A stretch of 64,000 nt of DNA from assembly GCF_001021555.1 (NCBI RefSeq), contig NZ_LDCP01000001.1:868001-932000 (forward strand), written 5' to 3'. Under the pieces are notes generated by a model. That model was not told the origin of the DNA. It made no database searches and was given only the letters and a program-made list of their open reading frames with translations. Made by a program: the position numbers and the translations under genes. Origin of the DNA: Aurantiacibacter marinus (GTDB lineage Bacteria > Pseudomonadota > Alphaproteobacteria > Sphingomonadales > Sphingomonadaceae). Positions 25,995 through 34,145 of this stretch are shown in pieces (position 1 is the first letter of the stretch; every line of letters starts with the position of its first letter).

Positions 25995-27944
25995 TCAAGC
26001 GGGCAGGGCGATGTGCTTGCCGCCGAAAACTGCTTGCCAACTCTCGATTTCATCAACGACAACTTCATCTATTGCGTGGGCGATATCGGCGACTGCGCCG
26101 TAACTGATGCCGCGGCCCGGTCCGGTGAGCAGCAGGCTGATGCGTGTGTTCAGCTCGTCCAGCTTCTCCGCGGCGATTTCCGAAATGACGGCAAAGCGCT
26201 CGAAATCGCCAAAAAAGCGAATGCCGGCGATGCTTGCGCCGATGGTGGGGAATGCGATGCCAAGAAAGGTAAACAGCTTGGATGATGCCGCCGGCCAGGC
26301 CTCCGGCGCGAACCCCAGCACGGCGGCGAGTTTCAGCAGCAGGTATGTCAGCACCGAAAAGATGGCGAGAATGAAGAACGTTTCTGCCAGCTTGTCGAGC
26401 CGGTGATGGACCTTGTGCAGCCGTTCCGCCTTCACGCGGTGATAATCGCGCTGGGCGGCCACATGAGGTTCCACCACATGTTCAAGCACATGGCGCAGAT
26501 ATTCATGGTTCACTGCGACTTGCGGAAGACCGGTCGTGCGCAGGCAATGGCGGGCGAAATTCTCGGGCCAATGTGCCCCGTGAATGCCTGCTTGCCCCCG
26601 TGGCCATCGGCCCAGCGGACGCGAAACACCCAGCAGCAGCATGATCGGTCCATGGCGCAGATATTCGGCGACGCGGCGTGTTTCGAACCAGCGTGAATGC
26701 CAGCGCCGTTTGCTGCCGATGAATGTGATCACGATGATCAGCACCAGCAAAAGAAGCTCTATCGAAGCAAAGATCCATTTCTGGTCCGAAAGATCCCACG
26801 GCAAATACGCCGCCCCGATGACCACGGCGAGTGCGGAGAGCAGGAAATTGAAGCACATGCCGCTGCGATAGGCATCGGACAGCCAGCTTGAAATTCCATC
26901 TGCCCAGGCGAATTGCGGGAGAATGGTGGCCGCGATGCGGTCGATCTGCTGCTGGTCGGCTCCGGGTATGGCGCGCGCGCCGTCCAGCATCCCGGCTGCA
27001 CTACCTGCGGCGATGGCATCTGGCGTTTCATAGCGCGTCTTGAGCGAGCGCAAGGGCTTTGCACCGCCGCCAAAGACTGCCTCGATCCGGCGATGGAGAT
27101 TCCATACAAGTGCGCTCGAGGCGTGCCATTTCTCGCCAGCGATGCTGGCATCAGCCTGCAATTCTGAACCGATACTGGCAGTGATGATCGTCTCCAACTG
27201 CGCAGGATTATGCTGCCTTTCATGCAGCAGCCTTTCCGGCCGCGACAGGACAGACCATTCGTGCGGCTTGCCAGGATCGATCAGAAGGACTGGCGTGCCC
27301 ATTTCCAACGCGGTGACTACAGTATGTCCGGTGCCGCCGCGCATGTTGGCCACTTCACCATCCCAGACCGCAATCAGCAGGTCGCACCTCTCCAGCATGA
27401 CCTTGCCCGCCAATGCCGCCTGATCCGAACTTTGCGTCTGGAATGCAGTTGATCTTTGAACATCACCGGAATTGTCCAGAGTATCGAAAAACAGTTCAGC
27501 GATCTCCGCATCGCGGTCCGCCAGTTCAAACAGTTTTGCTGACCGCGTTACATTCTGGATGGCCTGCGCCCGCGCTTCAACTGCAGGGTCGTTTGCAGGC
27601 TTGCCGGCAGCGAGCAGTCGCGCATCGGCGGCGGTTTCCGGTTGTGCATTGATCGCGATATTCAGAGCGTTGCCGAATGGCAGCGGCGCGACAAGTTCCC
27701 AGCCGCGATCCACCGCCATCTGCGCAGTGATCTGATCCACCCCGTCTACCAGCAGGCTGTGGAAGCGTACGGCCGACAGGTCCTTGCGCTTGTCTTCAAG
27801 CAATTCGTCGATGCGATCAAACAAAGCGGCAAGCGCGGCCTCTATTGCTTTCTGCGACTTGCCGAATGCAGCATTGCCTGTGCGATGTCCCGTGATTCCG
27901 AGCGACAAATGCGCCTGGCACGCAACAGGTGCAGTAATGGTCAT
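25995..27944 (-). CDS. SLOG-domain protein with four membrane helices (SLATT-like)
   Basis: A protein of about 649 residues with an uncharacterised architecture. Residues about 12-225 resemble a SLOG (Rossmann-like nucleotide-binding) domain: LSLGITGHRTG at the start, VDGVDQITAQMAVDRGW in the middle, and CDLLIAVWDGE before the Gly-rich RGGTGHTVVTALEMGTP. Helices are predicted at about 364-384, 391-410, 522-543 and 556-576. The end, DEIESWQAVF, resembles the tail of SLATT two-TM effector domains. By analogy it may sense a nucleotide and act on the membrane. The ATG at 27944 is chosen; the frame is open to 28013 through tandem repeats. It is divergent from the TIR gene. Confidence 0.75.
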   Translation of the reverse strand: MTITAPVACQAHLSLGITGHRTGNAAFGKSQKAIEAALAALFDRIDELLEDKRKDLSAVRFHSLLVDGVDQITAQMAVDRGWELVAPLPFGNALNIAINAQPETAADARLLAAGKPANDPAVEARAQAIQNVTRSAKLFELADRDAEIAELFFDTLDNSGDVQRSTAFQTQSSDQAALAGKVMLERCDLLIAVWDGEVANMRGGTGHTVVTALEMGTPVLLIDPGKPHEWSVLSRPERLLHERQHNPAQLETIITASIGSELQADASIAGEKWHASSALVWNLHRRIEAVFGGGAKPLRSLKTRYETPDAIAAGSAAGMLDGARAIPGADQQQIDRIAATILPQFAWADGISSWLSDAYRSGMCFNFLLSALAVVIGAAYLPWDLSDQKWIFASIELLLLVLIIVITFIGSKRRWHSRWFETRRVAEYLRHGPIMLLLGVSRPLGRWPRGQAGIHGAHWPENFARHCLRTTGLPQVAVNHEYLRHVLEHVVEPHVAAQRDYHRVKAERLHKVHHRLDKLAETFFILAIFSVLTYLLLKLAAVLGFAPEAWPAASSKLFTFLGIAFPTIGASIAGIRFFGDFERFAVISEIAAEKLDELNTRISLLLTGPGRGISYGAVADIAHAIDEVVVDEIESWQAVFGGKHIALPA

Positions 27945-27956
27945 GCCGAGCAGTCG

Positions 27957-28001
27957 GCCCCAAGAGATGCTGCACCAAGACATACCGCACCAAGACAAGG
28001 C
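27957..28001. repeat. Three tandem 15-bp direct repeats in a divergent intergenic region
   Basis: Copies start at 27957, 27972 and 27987. Each begins GCMCCAAGA (GCCCCAAGAGAT, GCACCAAGACAT, GCACCAAGACAA). They lie just upstream of the chosen start of the SLOG-membrane gene and about 175 bases from the TIR start. They could be iterated operator sites. If the SLOG gene instead starts at 28013, they encode a repeated pentapeptide containing SW. Confidence 0.6.
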
Positions 28002-28175
28002 TGCTGCGTGCAACCAGGATCACATTGTGTCATACTTTCCGATACCATGGCTGCAATAATTCCCCCGGGCTGTAGGGTTAGTTGCGCATCTTTGCCAAGT
28101 CCAGCCAGCGATGCGGTGCTGCTTGCTTGCCTTTGCACTTGCGATATAGTTACGCCGAATTGACGGGGGGCCTCA

Positions 28176-30131
28176 GTGACAACGGCAGAGACAGGCGCAG
28201 AGGGTAGCGGCGCGATGACCGTTTTCTTCAGCTATTCCCGCGCGGACCAGGCTATCGCCCTGCCCATCATAAGCCTGCTGGAACAGGCAGGCTTCAGGGT
28301 GTGGTGGGATGGAATGCTGGGTGCTGGTGCACAGTATCTTGAAACCACCGAAGAAGCGTTGGAGTCCGCCAGGGCGGTTGTGGTCCTGTGGACCGAAACC
28401 TCGATTGGCTCGAACTGGGTCCGTGATGAAGCGATGAGCGGGCGGGAACGGGGCTGCCTGGTGCCGATTTCGGTCGACGGGTCATTACCACCGCTCGGTT
28501 TTCGCCAATTCCAGGTACTCGACCTTTCCGTATGCAAGGGGCAGCACGATACTCCGGCTGCGCGCGAATTGCTGCGGGCCGTAGCCAAGCTGCACGATCG
28601 GGACGTGCCCGAAATGCCGCTGGATGCGGCTGTAGCCCCGTTACTTTCGCCCACACGGCGCAACTTGCTGCTCGCCGGACTTGGCGGCACCATTGTCGTC
28701 GGGGGCGGATTTGCGGTTGTCTCGCTCCTTGACAGCGGCAGTGCCAGCGCTGGCAATTCCATCGCCGTGCTGCCATTTCGCGATGACAGCCCTGATGCCG
28801 AACAGACTTATCTGGCCGCCGGTATCGCCGCGGAACTGCGCTCCATGCTTTCAGGCAATCAGGCCTTGCGCGTTATCGCCCGCTCCACATCGGAAGCGGT
28901 GCAGGAACGCGGAGATGACGCATTGACGATAGCCAGGGAGTTGAGCGTTGATTACGTTGTTGAAGGTTCGGTCCGTGTCGCAGACGGAGTCGCCAATCTT
29001 TCCGCGGATCTTATCGACGGCGCAACCGGCCTGGGCCGCTGGTCGCGGATGTACAGCCAGCCCGCGGACGATCTGATCGGTTTGCAACAAGAGCTGGCAA
29101 GCGCGATTTCCTCGCAATTGTCGCTGGAAATTTCCGATGCGCAAGGCGTCCTCCAGCTGGGAGAGACAACGGTGCCGGCGGCTTTCGAGGCGTATTTGCG
29201 CGGATGGCAACACTATATCGATGTCCAAGGCCACGAGGGGCTTGGAGAGGTCCTGGTGATGTTCGAGAATGCCGTCCGGCTCGATCCGCAATTTGCCGGA
29301 GCATGGGCAGGGCAGGCCGCAGCGCTCACTGCGTTGGGTCACACGGCCAGCAGCGCCGCAGAGACACAGCAGTATTACGCCCGCGCGCAGGACGCAGCGG
29401 GCCGTGCCATAGAGCTGGGGCCGGATCTGGCCGAGGCGCATTCGCTGCTGGGTACGATCCTGTTTGAGACACAATTGCAGGCGCGTGAAGCTGCGCCGCA
29501 TTATGAACGCTCCATCGAACTTGGTTCGGGTTCCTCACCTATCGAAGCGCGCTATGCCGCGTTTTCTGCCCTTACGGGCCGGGAAGACGCCGCGTTGCGT
29601 GCCATCGAAAAAGCGATGGACCTCGATCCTCTCAATCCGACGATTTTCAAGGAAGCCGGCTTGGTGCACTATTCTGCCAGGCGGTTTGATCGCGCGATCG
29701 CACTGCATCGGCAGGCCTTGTCGTTAAACCCTGACATCAGCGGTTCACATTCCTGGATTGGCAGCTCGCTGATCCATCAAGGCGATTTGGAGGCCGCGCT
29801 GGAAGCCTGTTTGCTGGAGCCCTCGCGGTTGTTGCGCACGCCATCCCTCGCGATTGTCTACCATCTTCAGGGCAATGCGGAGCAAGCTGAAGCCGCGCTG
29901 GGAGAGCTGGTTGATAGCTACGGCGATGCCGGATTGTATCAACAGGCGCAGGTGCTGTCACAGTGGGGGAATGCTGGTGAAGCGATGCTAAAGCTTCAAA
30001 ATGCCTTTGAAATCGGAGACGCCGGGCTGAACTACCTGCGAATGGACCCAATGCTGGACCCGTTGCGTGATCGCGCAGACTTTATTGACTTGCAGCAGCG
30101 ACTGGGGTTCACCGCTGTTGTCGCATCATAA
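28176..30131 (+). CDS. TIR - membrane helix - TolB-like - TPR protein
   Basis: A 651-residue protein. Residues about 15-115 form a bacterial TIR domain (VFFSYSRADQAIA, GFRVWWD, NWVRDEA). E85 in WVRDEA aligns with the catalytic Glu of TIR NADases such as SARM1. One membrane helix lies at about 163-185, followed by a TolB/FlgO-like domain (IAVLPF to residue 315, with DYVVEGSVR) and TPR-like helices to the end. The TIR domain should be cytosolic and the rest periplasmic. The start is GTG at 28176 after a GGGGGG site. It may make an NAD-derived signal or act as a scaffold. It is co-directional with a lipoprotein gene. Confidence 0.85.
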   Translation: MTTAETGAEGSGAMTVFFSYSRADQAIALPIISLLEQAGFRVWWDGMLGAGAQYLETTEEALESARAVVVLWTETSIGSNWVRDEAMSGRERGCLVPISVDGSLPPLGFRQFQVLDLSVCKGQHDTPAARELLRAVAKLHDRDVPEMPLDAAVAPLLSPTRRNLLLAGLGGTIVVGGGFAVVSLLDSGSASAGNSIAVLPFRDDSPDAEQTYLAAGIAAELRSMLSGNQALRVIARSTSEAVQERGDDALTIARELSVDYVVEGSVRVADGVANLSADLIDGATGLGRWSRMYSQPADDLIGLQQELASAISSQLSLEISDAQGVLQLGETTVPAAFEAYLRGWQHYIDVQGHEGLGEVLVMFENAVRLDPQFAGAWAGQAAALTALGHTASSAAETQQYYARAQDAAGRAIELGPDLAEAHSLLGTILFETQLQAREAAPHYERSIELGSGSSPIEARYAAFSALTGREDAALRAIEKAMDLDPLNPTIFKEAGLVHYSARRFDRAIALHRQALSLNPDISGSHSWIGSSLIHQGDLEAALEACLLEPSRLLRTPSLAIVYHLQGNAEQAEAALGELVDSYGDAGLYQQAQVLSQWGNAGEAMLKLQNAFEIGDAGLNYLRMDPMLDPLRDRADFIDLQQRLGFTAVVAS

Positions 30132-30145
30132 GGGGAATGAAATCG

Positions 30146-30550
30146 ATGAAAAAAATTGCCACCACAATTCTCGCTCCGAAATCGTCCAAGGCGATCCTTG
30201 CGGCTGCTGGCGTTGTCTTGTTGACTGCGTGCGGCGCAACCGAAGAGGCTGACGATGCCGGGATGGAAGACGCCAGTGCCGAAGATGTCATGGCCGGGGA
30301 TGCTGTGGCGGAAGACGGCGCGATGGCAGAGGACGCCATGACCGAAGATGGCATGGACGGTGATGTAATAACCGAGGAAGCCCCCGAAAATGACGCCTCA
30401 TCTGCGCCAGTTCCAGTTCCGGGCCCAGTTCCAACTCGTGCTCCAGCTCCGGTACGACCAACAGCGCCGGCTCCGGTTCCTGGTCCGGTAGACGATGGCA
30501 GTGGCGACGGTGGCCAAGGCCGTGACACAGGTGCGGGCGGAGTCGGCTAG
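30146..30550 (+). CDS. Small acidic, proline-rich lipoprotein
   Basis: About 134 residues. The N-terminus is a lipoprotein signal (MKKIATTIL... LLTAC) with the lipidated Cys at C29. The mature protein has a strongly acidic, repetitive segment (runs such as MAEDAMTEDGMDGD) and then a Pro/Val/Ala-rich stretch and a Gly-rich end. No domain was recognised and low-complexity composition makes homology hard to judge. It follows the TIR gene by 14 bases and shares its terminator, so it is probably co-transcribed. The ATG at 30146 is better spaced from the AGGGGA site than the ATG at 30137. Confidence 0.72.
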   Translation: MKKIATTILAPKSSKAILAAAGVVLLTACGATEEADDAGMEDASAEDVMAGDAVAEDGAMAEDAMTEDGMDGDVITEEAPENDASSAPVPVPGPVPTRAPAPVRPTAPAPVPGPVDDGSGDGGQGRDTGAGGVG

Positions 30551-30574
30551 GGCCGAGCCTCCATCCACGATCAA

Positions 30575-33115
30575 TCAGGGAAGGCCGGCAGTTTCTGCCG
30601 GCTTTTCTATAACTGTTTCGATCCAGTCAGCATATTGCGCAACCCGGGTGTATACACCTGGTTGGCCATCTGCTGCACATTCAAGCTTACCCCAGGCGAC
30701 TATGCCGACAATGATGCCGTCTTGCACAACCGGGCCGCCGCTGTCGCCCACGCATGTCTTGCGCCGGTCATCTCTGCCGCAAAACACGTTCGGATGGACT
30801 CGCTGGCTCACGACCCCGCCGCGTGTGACCGGACCCATGCCGGGAAGCGCGCTGCAATCGCTGTTGTCCATGACATTCAGGTTCACCTCCATCAAGGTGG
30901 CATAGAACGCATAACCCTCGACAGACTCGGTCTTACCCCATCCGAATACGGTAACCGTCGAATCTGGAGCAAGCACGGTGCTGGAATCGGCAATCCCGAT
31001 ATAATCGACTTCGGCAGGCAACCGGCCGCGTTCGCTGATGGGTTGTTGCAGCGGTGATCCGGGCGGACTGCGCAACACATCGAACACGATCCGGTCAGAC
31101 GGGCTTTGAACTGGTGTGACGCGTGCAGTGCCATCCTCGCTCCATGTCAGAATGCGATCAGGATCGGACAGGAAAGCTGCGCCGTTTACGGTACCGGAAT
31201 GGTAAAGGCGGTTCGCCTCGGCCCCGCTTTCCAGGTCCCACAAACGGGCGGTGGCATCAAGGCCCCAGGTCAGCAAATGGCGTTCGTCCGGTGAAATGAT
31301 CGCGCCGTCCATCCTGTCCAGATGGACAAAGCGATGAACTTCCTGCCCGGTCCCGGCATCCCACAGAATCGCACCGGCAGTGTCGTCCACCAGAACTCTC
31401 AGGCTGTCTCCTATGAAGCTGGCCTCGCGCATTTTCAGCCGTTGGTCCATCGTCGAGACAAGCGCACCTGTTTCGACATTCCACAACCGCAAGGTTCCAA
31501 ACTGGGTCCAGGTAAACAGGTGCCGGCCATCCAGGGTGAAACCTGCACCGTCGACAATTTCGCTGATCAATGGATCTCTGTGAACAAAGCGCTGGATGAT
31601 TTCGCCACTCGCGACATCCCACAACCACACATCGGATTCGCCATATCGCTGGGTGAACGTGACGAGCAGGCTTCCATCATCGCTATAAGCGGCATTGGTC
31701 GCCAGATTGCGCGCCCCGCCATCAGGTCCGCCGCCGTGGAGGCTTTGCCATGATGCGCTTCGAGGATGGGTATAGCGACGCAGTTCTGTGCCGCTGGCGG
31801 GGTCGATCACAACCACAGCATCTGCTTCGCTGATGCGAATCCCATCGGCGGCGATCACGAATATTTCAGAGAAAAATTGCTGTCGTGGATAGTCGGTAAC
31901 TTCCAGCGCGATATCACTTTCGCGGGACCATAGCAGTGCGAGCGTTCGGGCATCCCATGCCCGCACAAGATTCACATCGGCCACCTCGACGGAGAGGACA
32001 TAACTTTCATCCTCGGCGATGTGCAGGGCCCTGATATTGTGCAGGCACGCGGTAGCGAACGGCGGCCGTCCGTCATTGTTATCCAGAACAATGCTGTCCT
32101 CACCGGGTTCGCAGATATCACTGTCGCCAAGGTCCCAATTCAACCGCCTTGCTTGGCTGGGAAAGATCAATTGACCCCGGGCGCTTTCAAGCCGTCCGTC
32201 ATTTTCGACTGGACGGAATGTGCCGGGCCGCTGCAGTTCAACGCGACGGATCGGTTCGCGCGACGAATCACGAGGGTAACGGGCAAGCTCAGCGCCATTG
32301 GCGATATCCCATTCGCGCACCATGCCGTCCCTGCTCCAGGTGATAAGCCCATTGTCAGAGGTACCCGGAAAGGCGTCTTCTATGCCGATATTGTCATATG
32401 ATGCACGATCAGGTGCATCGACAAGATCGTCTGCTCCGCTGGTGAAATGCAGCAGCGCGATATCATCCTGATACAATACGGGTGGCCGGTCCGCAGTGCG
32501 GCAATAGACCGGATTGAAGCATACTATTCGGTCGATGGGGAATGCGCGGCCGTCATCTTCTGCAAGATTATTGATGCCCACACGAATGCGGAAGCCGCGC
32601 CGGACGAAGTTTTCATCGATGCAATGCGCCGCTGTCAGCACCCATCCGGGGGCAATAAGCGCTCCGCCGCACCAATGGCGCTCCTCCCAGTCATCTGGGG
32701 CGACGACGGTTCCGTTCCGGAGTGTATAGTTTTCCGGCGCGGTCACCTGCGCCTGAAATGGTGCGGCACCGCGCAAAACAGGTGTGCTGCCGAAGGAGAA
32801 AACAAGCGGTCGATCGCAGTCGGGGGCGCCTGGATAACAAGATGCCTTGTGGTTCTCGAGCGCATTGACCCGTTCCCGGAAGTAGCGGATTTCATGCCCT
32901 CTATAATCGACCGGTTCGGTTGGCAGATCGCGGGCTTGCCGCGCATCGCGCCGTTCTGCGAGTGCCGATTGGGCGTAATCATCATCGCCAGTATCGATCT
33001 CTCCGCCATTGGTCTGGTCAGAAAGTATCTCGTCTGGCGGCGGCAATGTCTGTGCGTGTCCTCTCGATGCCAAGAGGCCCAGAGCGCCGGCAATCAGCAA
33101 GGCTGCAATACGCAT
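30575..33115 (-). CDS. Secreted trypsin-fold serine protease split by a WD40 propeller
   Basis: About 846 residues from the ATG at 33115, with a signal peptide ending near SRGHA. The first chymotrypsin barrel gives LTAAH164C and QDD218IALL. Residues about 245-670 then hold seven or eight WD40-like blades, for example LWDVASG, LWNVETG and LWDLESG. The second barrel resumes at VTVFGWG and carries GDS792GGP and VGIVAWG. The His-Asp-Ser triad is complete, but Asp and Ser are about 574 residues apart rather than the usual 93 or so. Position 189 (chymotrypsin numbering) is Lys786. It is probably periplasmic. The 3-prime end overlaps the terminator of the opposite operon. Confidence 0.9.
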   Translation of the reverse strand: MRIAALLIAGALGLLASRGHAQTLPPPDEILSDQTNGGEIDTGDDDYAQSALAERRDARQARDLPTEPVDYRGHEIRYFRERVNALENHKASCYPGAPDCDRPLVFSFGSTPVLRGAAPFQAQVTAPENYTLRNGTVVAPDDWEERHWCGGALIAPGWVLTAAHCIDENFVRRGFRIRVGINNLAEDDGRAFPIDRIVCFNPVYCRTADRPPVLYQDDIALLHFTSGADDLVDAPDRASYDNIGIEDAFPGTSDNGLITWSRDGMVREWDIANGAELARYPRDSSREPIRRVELQRPGTFRPVENDGRLESARGQLIFPSQARRLNWDLGDSDICEPGEDSIVLDNNDGRPPFATACLHNIRALHIAEDESYVLSVEVADVNLVRAWDARTLALLWSRESDIALEVTDYPRQQFFSEIFVIAADGIRISEADAVVVIDPASGTELRRYTHPRSASWQSLHGGGPDGGARNLATNAAYSDDGSLLVTFTQRYGESDVWLWDVASGEIIQRFVHRDPLISEIVDGAGFTLDGRHLFTWTQFGTLRLWNVETGALVSTMDQRLKMREASFIGDSLRVLVDDTAGAILWDAGTGQEVHRFVHLDRMDGAIISPDERHLLTWGLDATARLWDLESGAEANRLYHSGTVNGAAFLSDPDRILTWSEDGTARVTPVQSPSDRIVFDVLRSPPGSPLQQPISERGRLPAEVDYIGIADSSTVLAPDSTVTVFGWGKTESVEGYAFYATLMEVNLNVMDNSDCSALPGMGPVTRGGVVSQRVHPNVFCGRDDRRKTCVGDSGGPVVQDGIIVGIVAWGKLECAADGQPGVYTRVAQYADWIETVIEKPAETAGLP
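30584..30608 (+). terminator. Rho-independent terminator of the TIR-lipoprotein unit
   Basis: GCCGGCAG, a TTT loop and CTGCCGGC form a perfect 8-bp stem followed by TTTTCT. It lies 34 bases after the lipoprotein stop. The same bases encode the last residues of the convergent protease on the minus strand. Confidence 0.85.
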
Positions 33116-33182
33116 GCGTCGATATCCCCCCAATCTCGCAATCAACTTTATGCCTGTGCAAATGCGTTTGGCAACTGGCGCA

Positions 33183-33635
33183 TCACTTGCCCTCGGCCTC
33201 GCTCCAATATCGCTCCATCATCAGATAGCTGAAACTGGCCGTCCACGCGATCAGGACGAGACCTGTCAGCGCCTCGATCCCGGCGAGAATGCGCATCGGT
33301 CCGACGGGCACCACATCGCCCACACCAAGGGTGGTGTAGGATGAGATCGAAAAATAGAAATAGCGGGTAAAATCGTCTGCATTGGCGGGATTGAGATCAC
33401 TCAGAGAACCCATCCATTGCGACCAATGCATCACATAATAGGTGATGGCAAAAAGCAGCACTTCAGCCAGATGCGCAAGGAAGACCAGCGCGAGCACGAA
33501 CAGCAATGGCCGCTTCGTGAATTTCTCTTCGTGAATGATCAACCGGGCGCCAAGGCGCAGGGCGCTGTAATGCATATAGAAACTGCCTGCCACCAACGCG
33601 CCCGCCAGGATGATGATAGCCAGAATTTCTGTCAC
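33183..33635 (-). CDS. Two-TM potassium-channel-like protein
   Basis: A 150-residue ion-channel-2 family protein. Helices are predicted near residues 5-25, 45-70 and 115-140, and a pore loop with filter-like SSYTTLGVGDVVP lies before the last helix. The canonical K+ filter is TVGYGD; here it reads TLGVGD, a variant seen in small proteobacterial channel-like proteins, so selectivity is uncertain. It ends 67 bases before the protease start on the same strand and begins 58 bases after the prepilin peptidase stop. It could therefore be the tail of the pilus transcript or the head of a protease transcript. Confidence 0.8.
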   Translation of the reverse strand: MTEILAIIILAGALVAGSFYMHYSALRLGARLIIHEEKFTKRPLLFVLALVFLAHLAEVLLFAITYYVMHWSQWMGSLSDLNPANADDFTRYFYFSISSYTTLGVGDVVPVGPMRILAGIEALTGLVLIAWTASFSYLMMERYWSEAEGK

Positions 33636-33693
33636 TGTGAATCCTCCGCAGGACGGACGCCGCCCGGAGATATGCGTCCAGAATCCCTTTGAA

Positions 33694-34140
33694 TTATAAA
33701 GTCGTCAGGACTGTAGTGATCACAGCGCCGCTCGCAATTGCAGCGCCATAGGGCAGCTCTTTTGACCAGTCAGGGCGGGGACGTATTCTCGACCAGATCA
33801 GCATGAGAACCAGTACCGCAACGCCAGCAACGGCAATGCTCAGGGCGAGCATCGGCCCATCGCCTAATGGAAACCACAGGGCCAGGGCGCTGTAGAATTT
33901 GGCATCACCGCCGCCCCACATGCCAAACCCGAAAAGCGTCAACCCGGCGGCCAGTGCAATGACGAAATGAAGCAGGTGGGGCCAGATTTCGCTCCAGGCT
34001 CCGGCCGCGCCCACAACAATGATCCCGCCCACGAAGATTACGAGATTCAGCCAATTGGGTATCCTGCGTGTCAGCACGTCCGTAACTGCGCCGGCAACAG
34101 CGAGGACGGCCAAAGCGGCAAACGGAATGACTTCGGGCAT
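33694..34140 (-). CDS. cpaA: Type IV prepilin peptidase (CpaA/TadV-like)
   Basis: A 148-residue A24-family aspartic peptidase that cleaves the Flp prepilin at the inner membrane. The two catalytic aspartates are visible in VTDVLTRRIPN and GGGDAKF, within about six predicted helices. It is the short form without a methylation domain, as is usual for Tad systems. It is the last gene of the tad operon, starting six bases after the TPR lipoprotein stop. In many tad loci it is near flp at the other end. Confidence 0.92.
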   Translation of the reverse strand: MPEVIPFAALAVLAVAGAVTDVLTRRIPNWLNLVIFVGGIIVVGAAGAWSEIWPHLLHFVIALAAGLTLFGFGMWGGGDAKFYSALALWFPLGDGPMLALSIAVAGVAVLVLMLIWSRIRPRPDWSKELPYGAAIASGAVITTVLTTL

Positions 34141-34145
34141 AAAGG

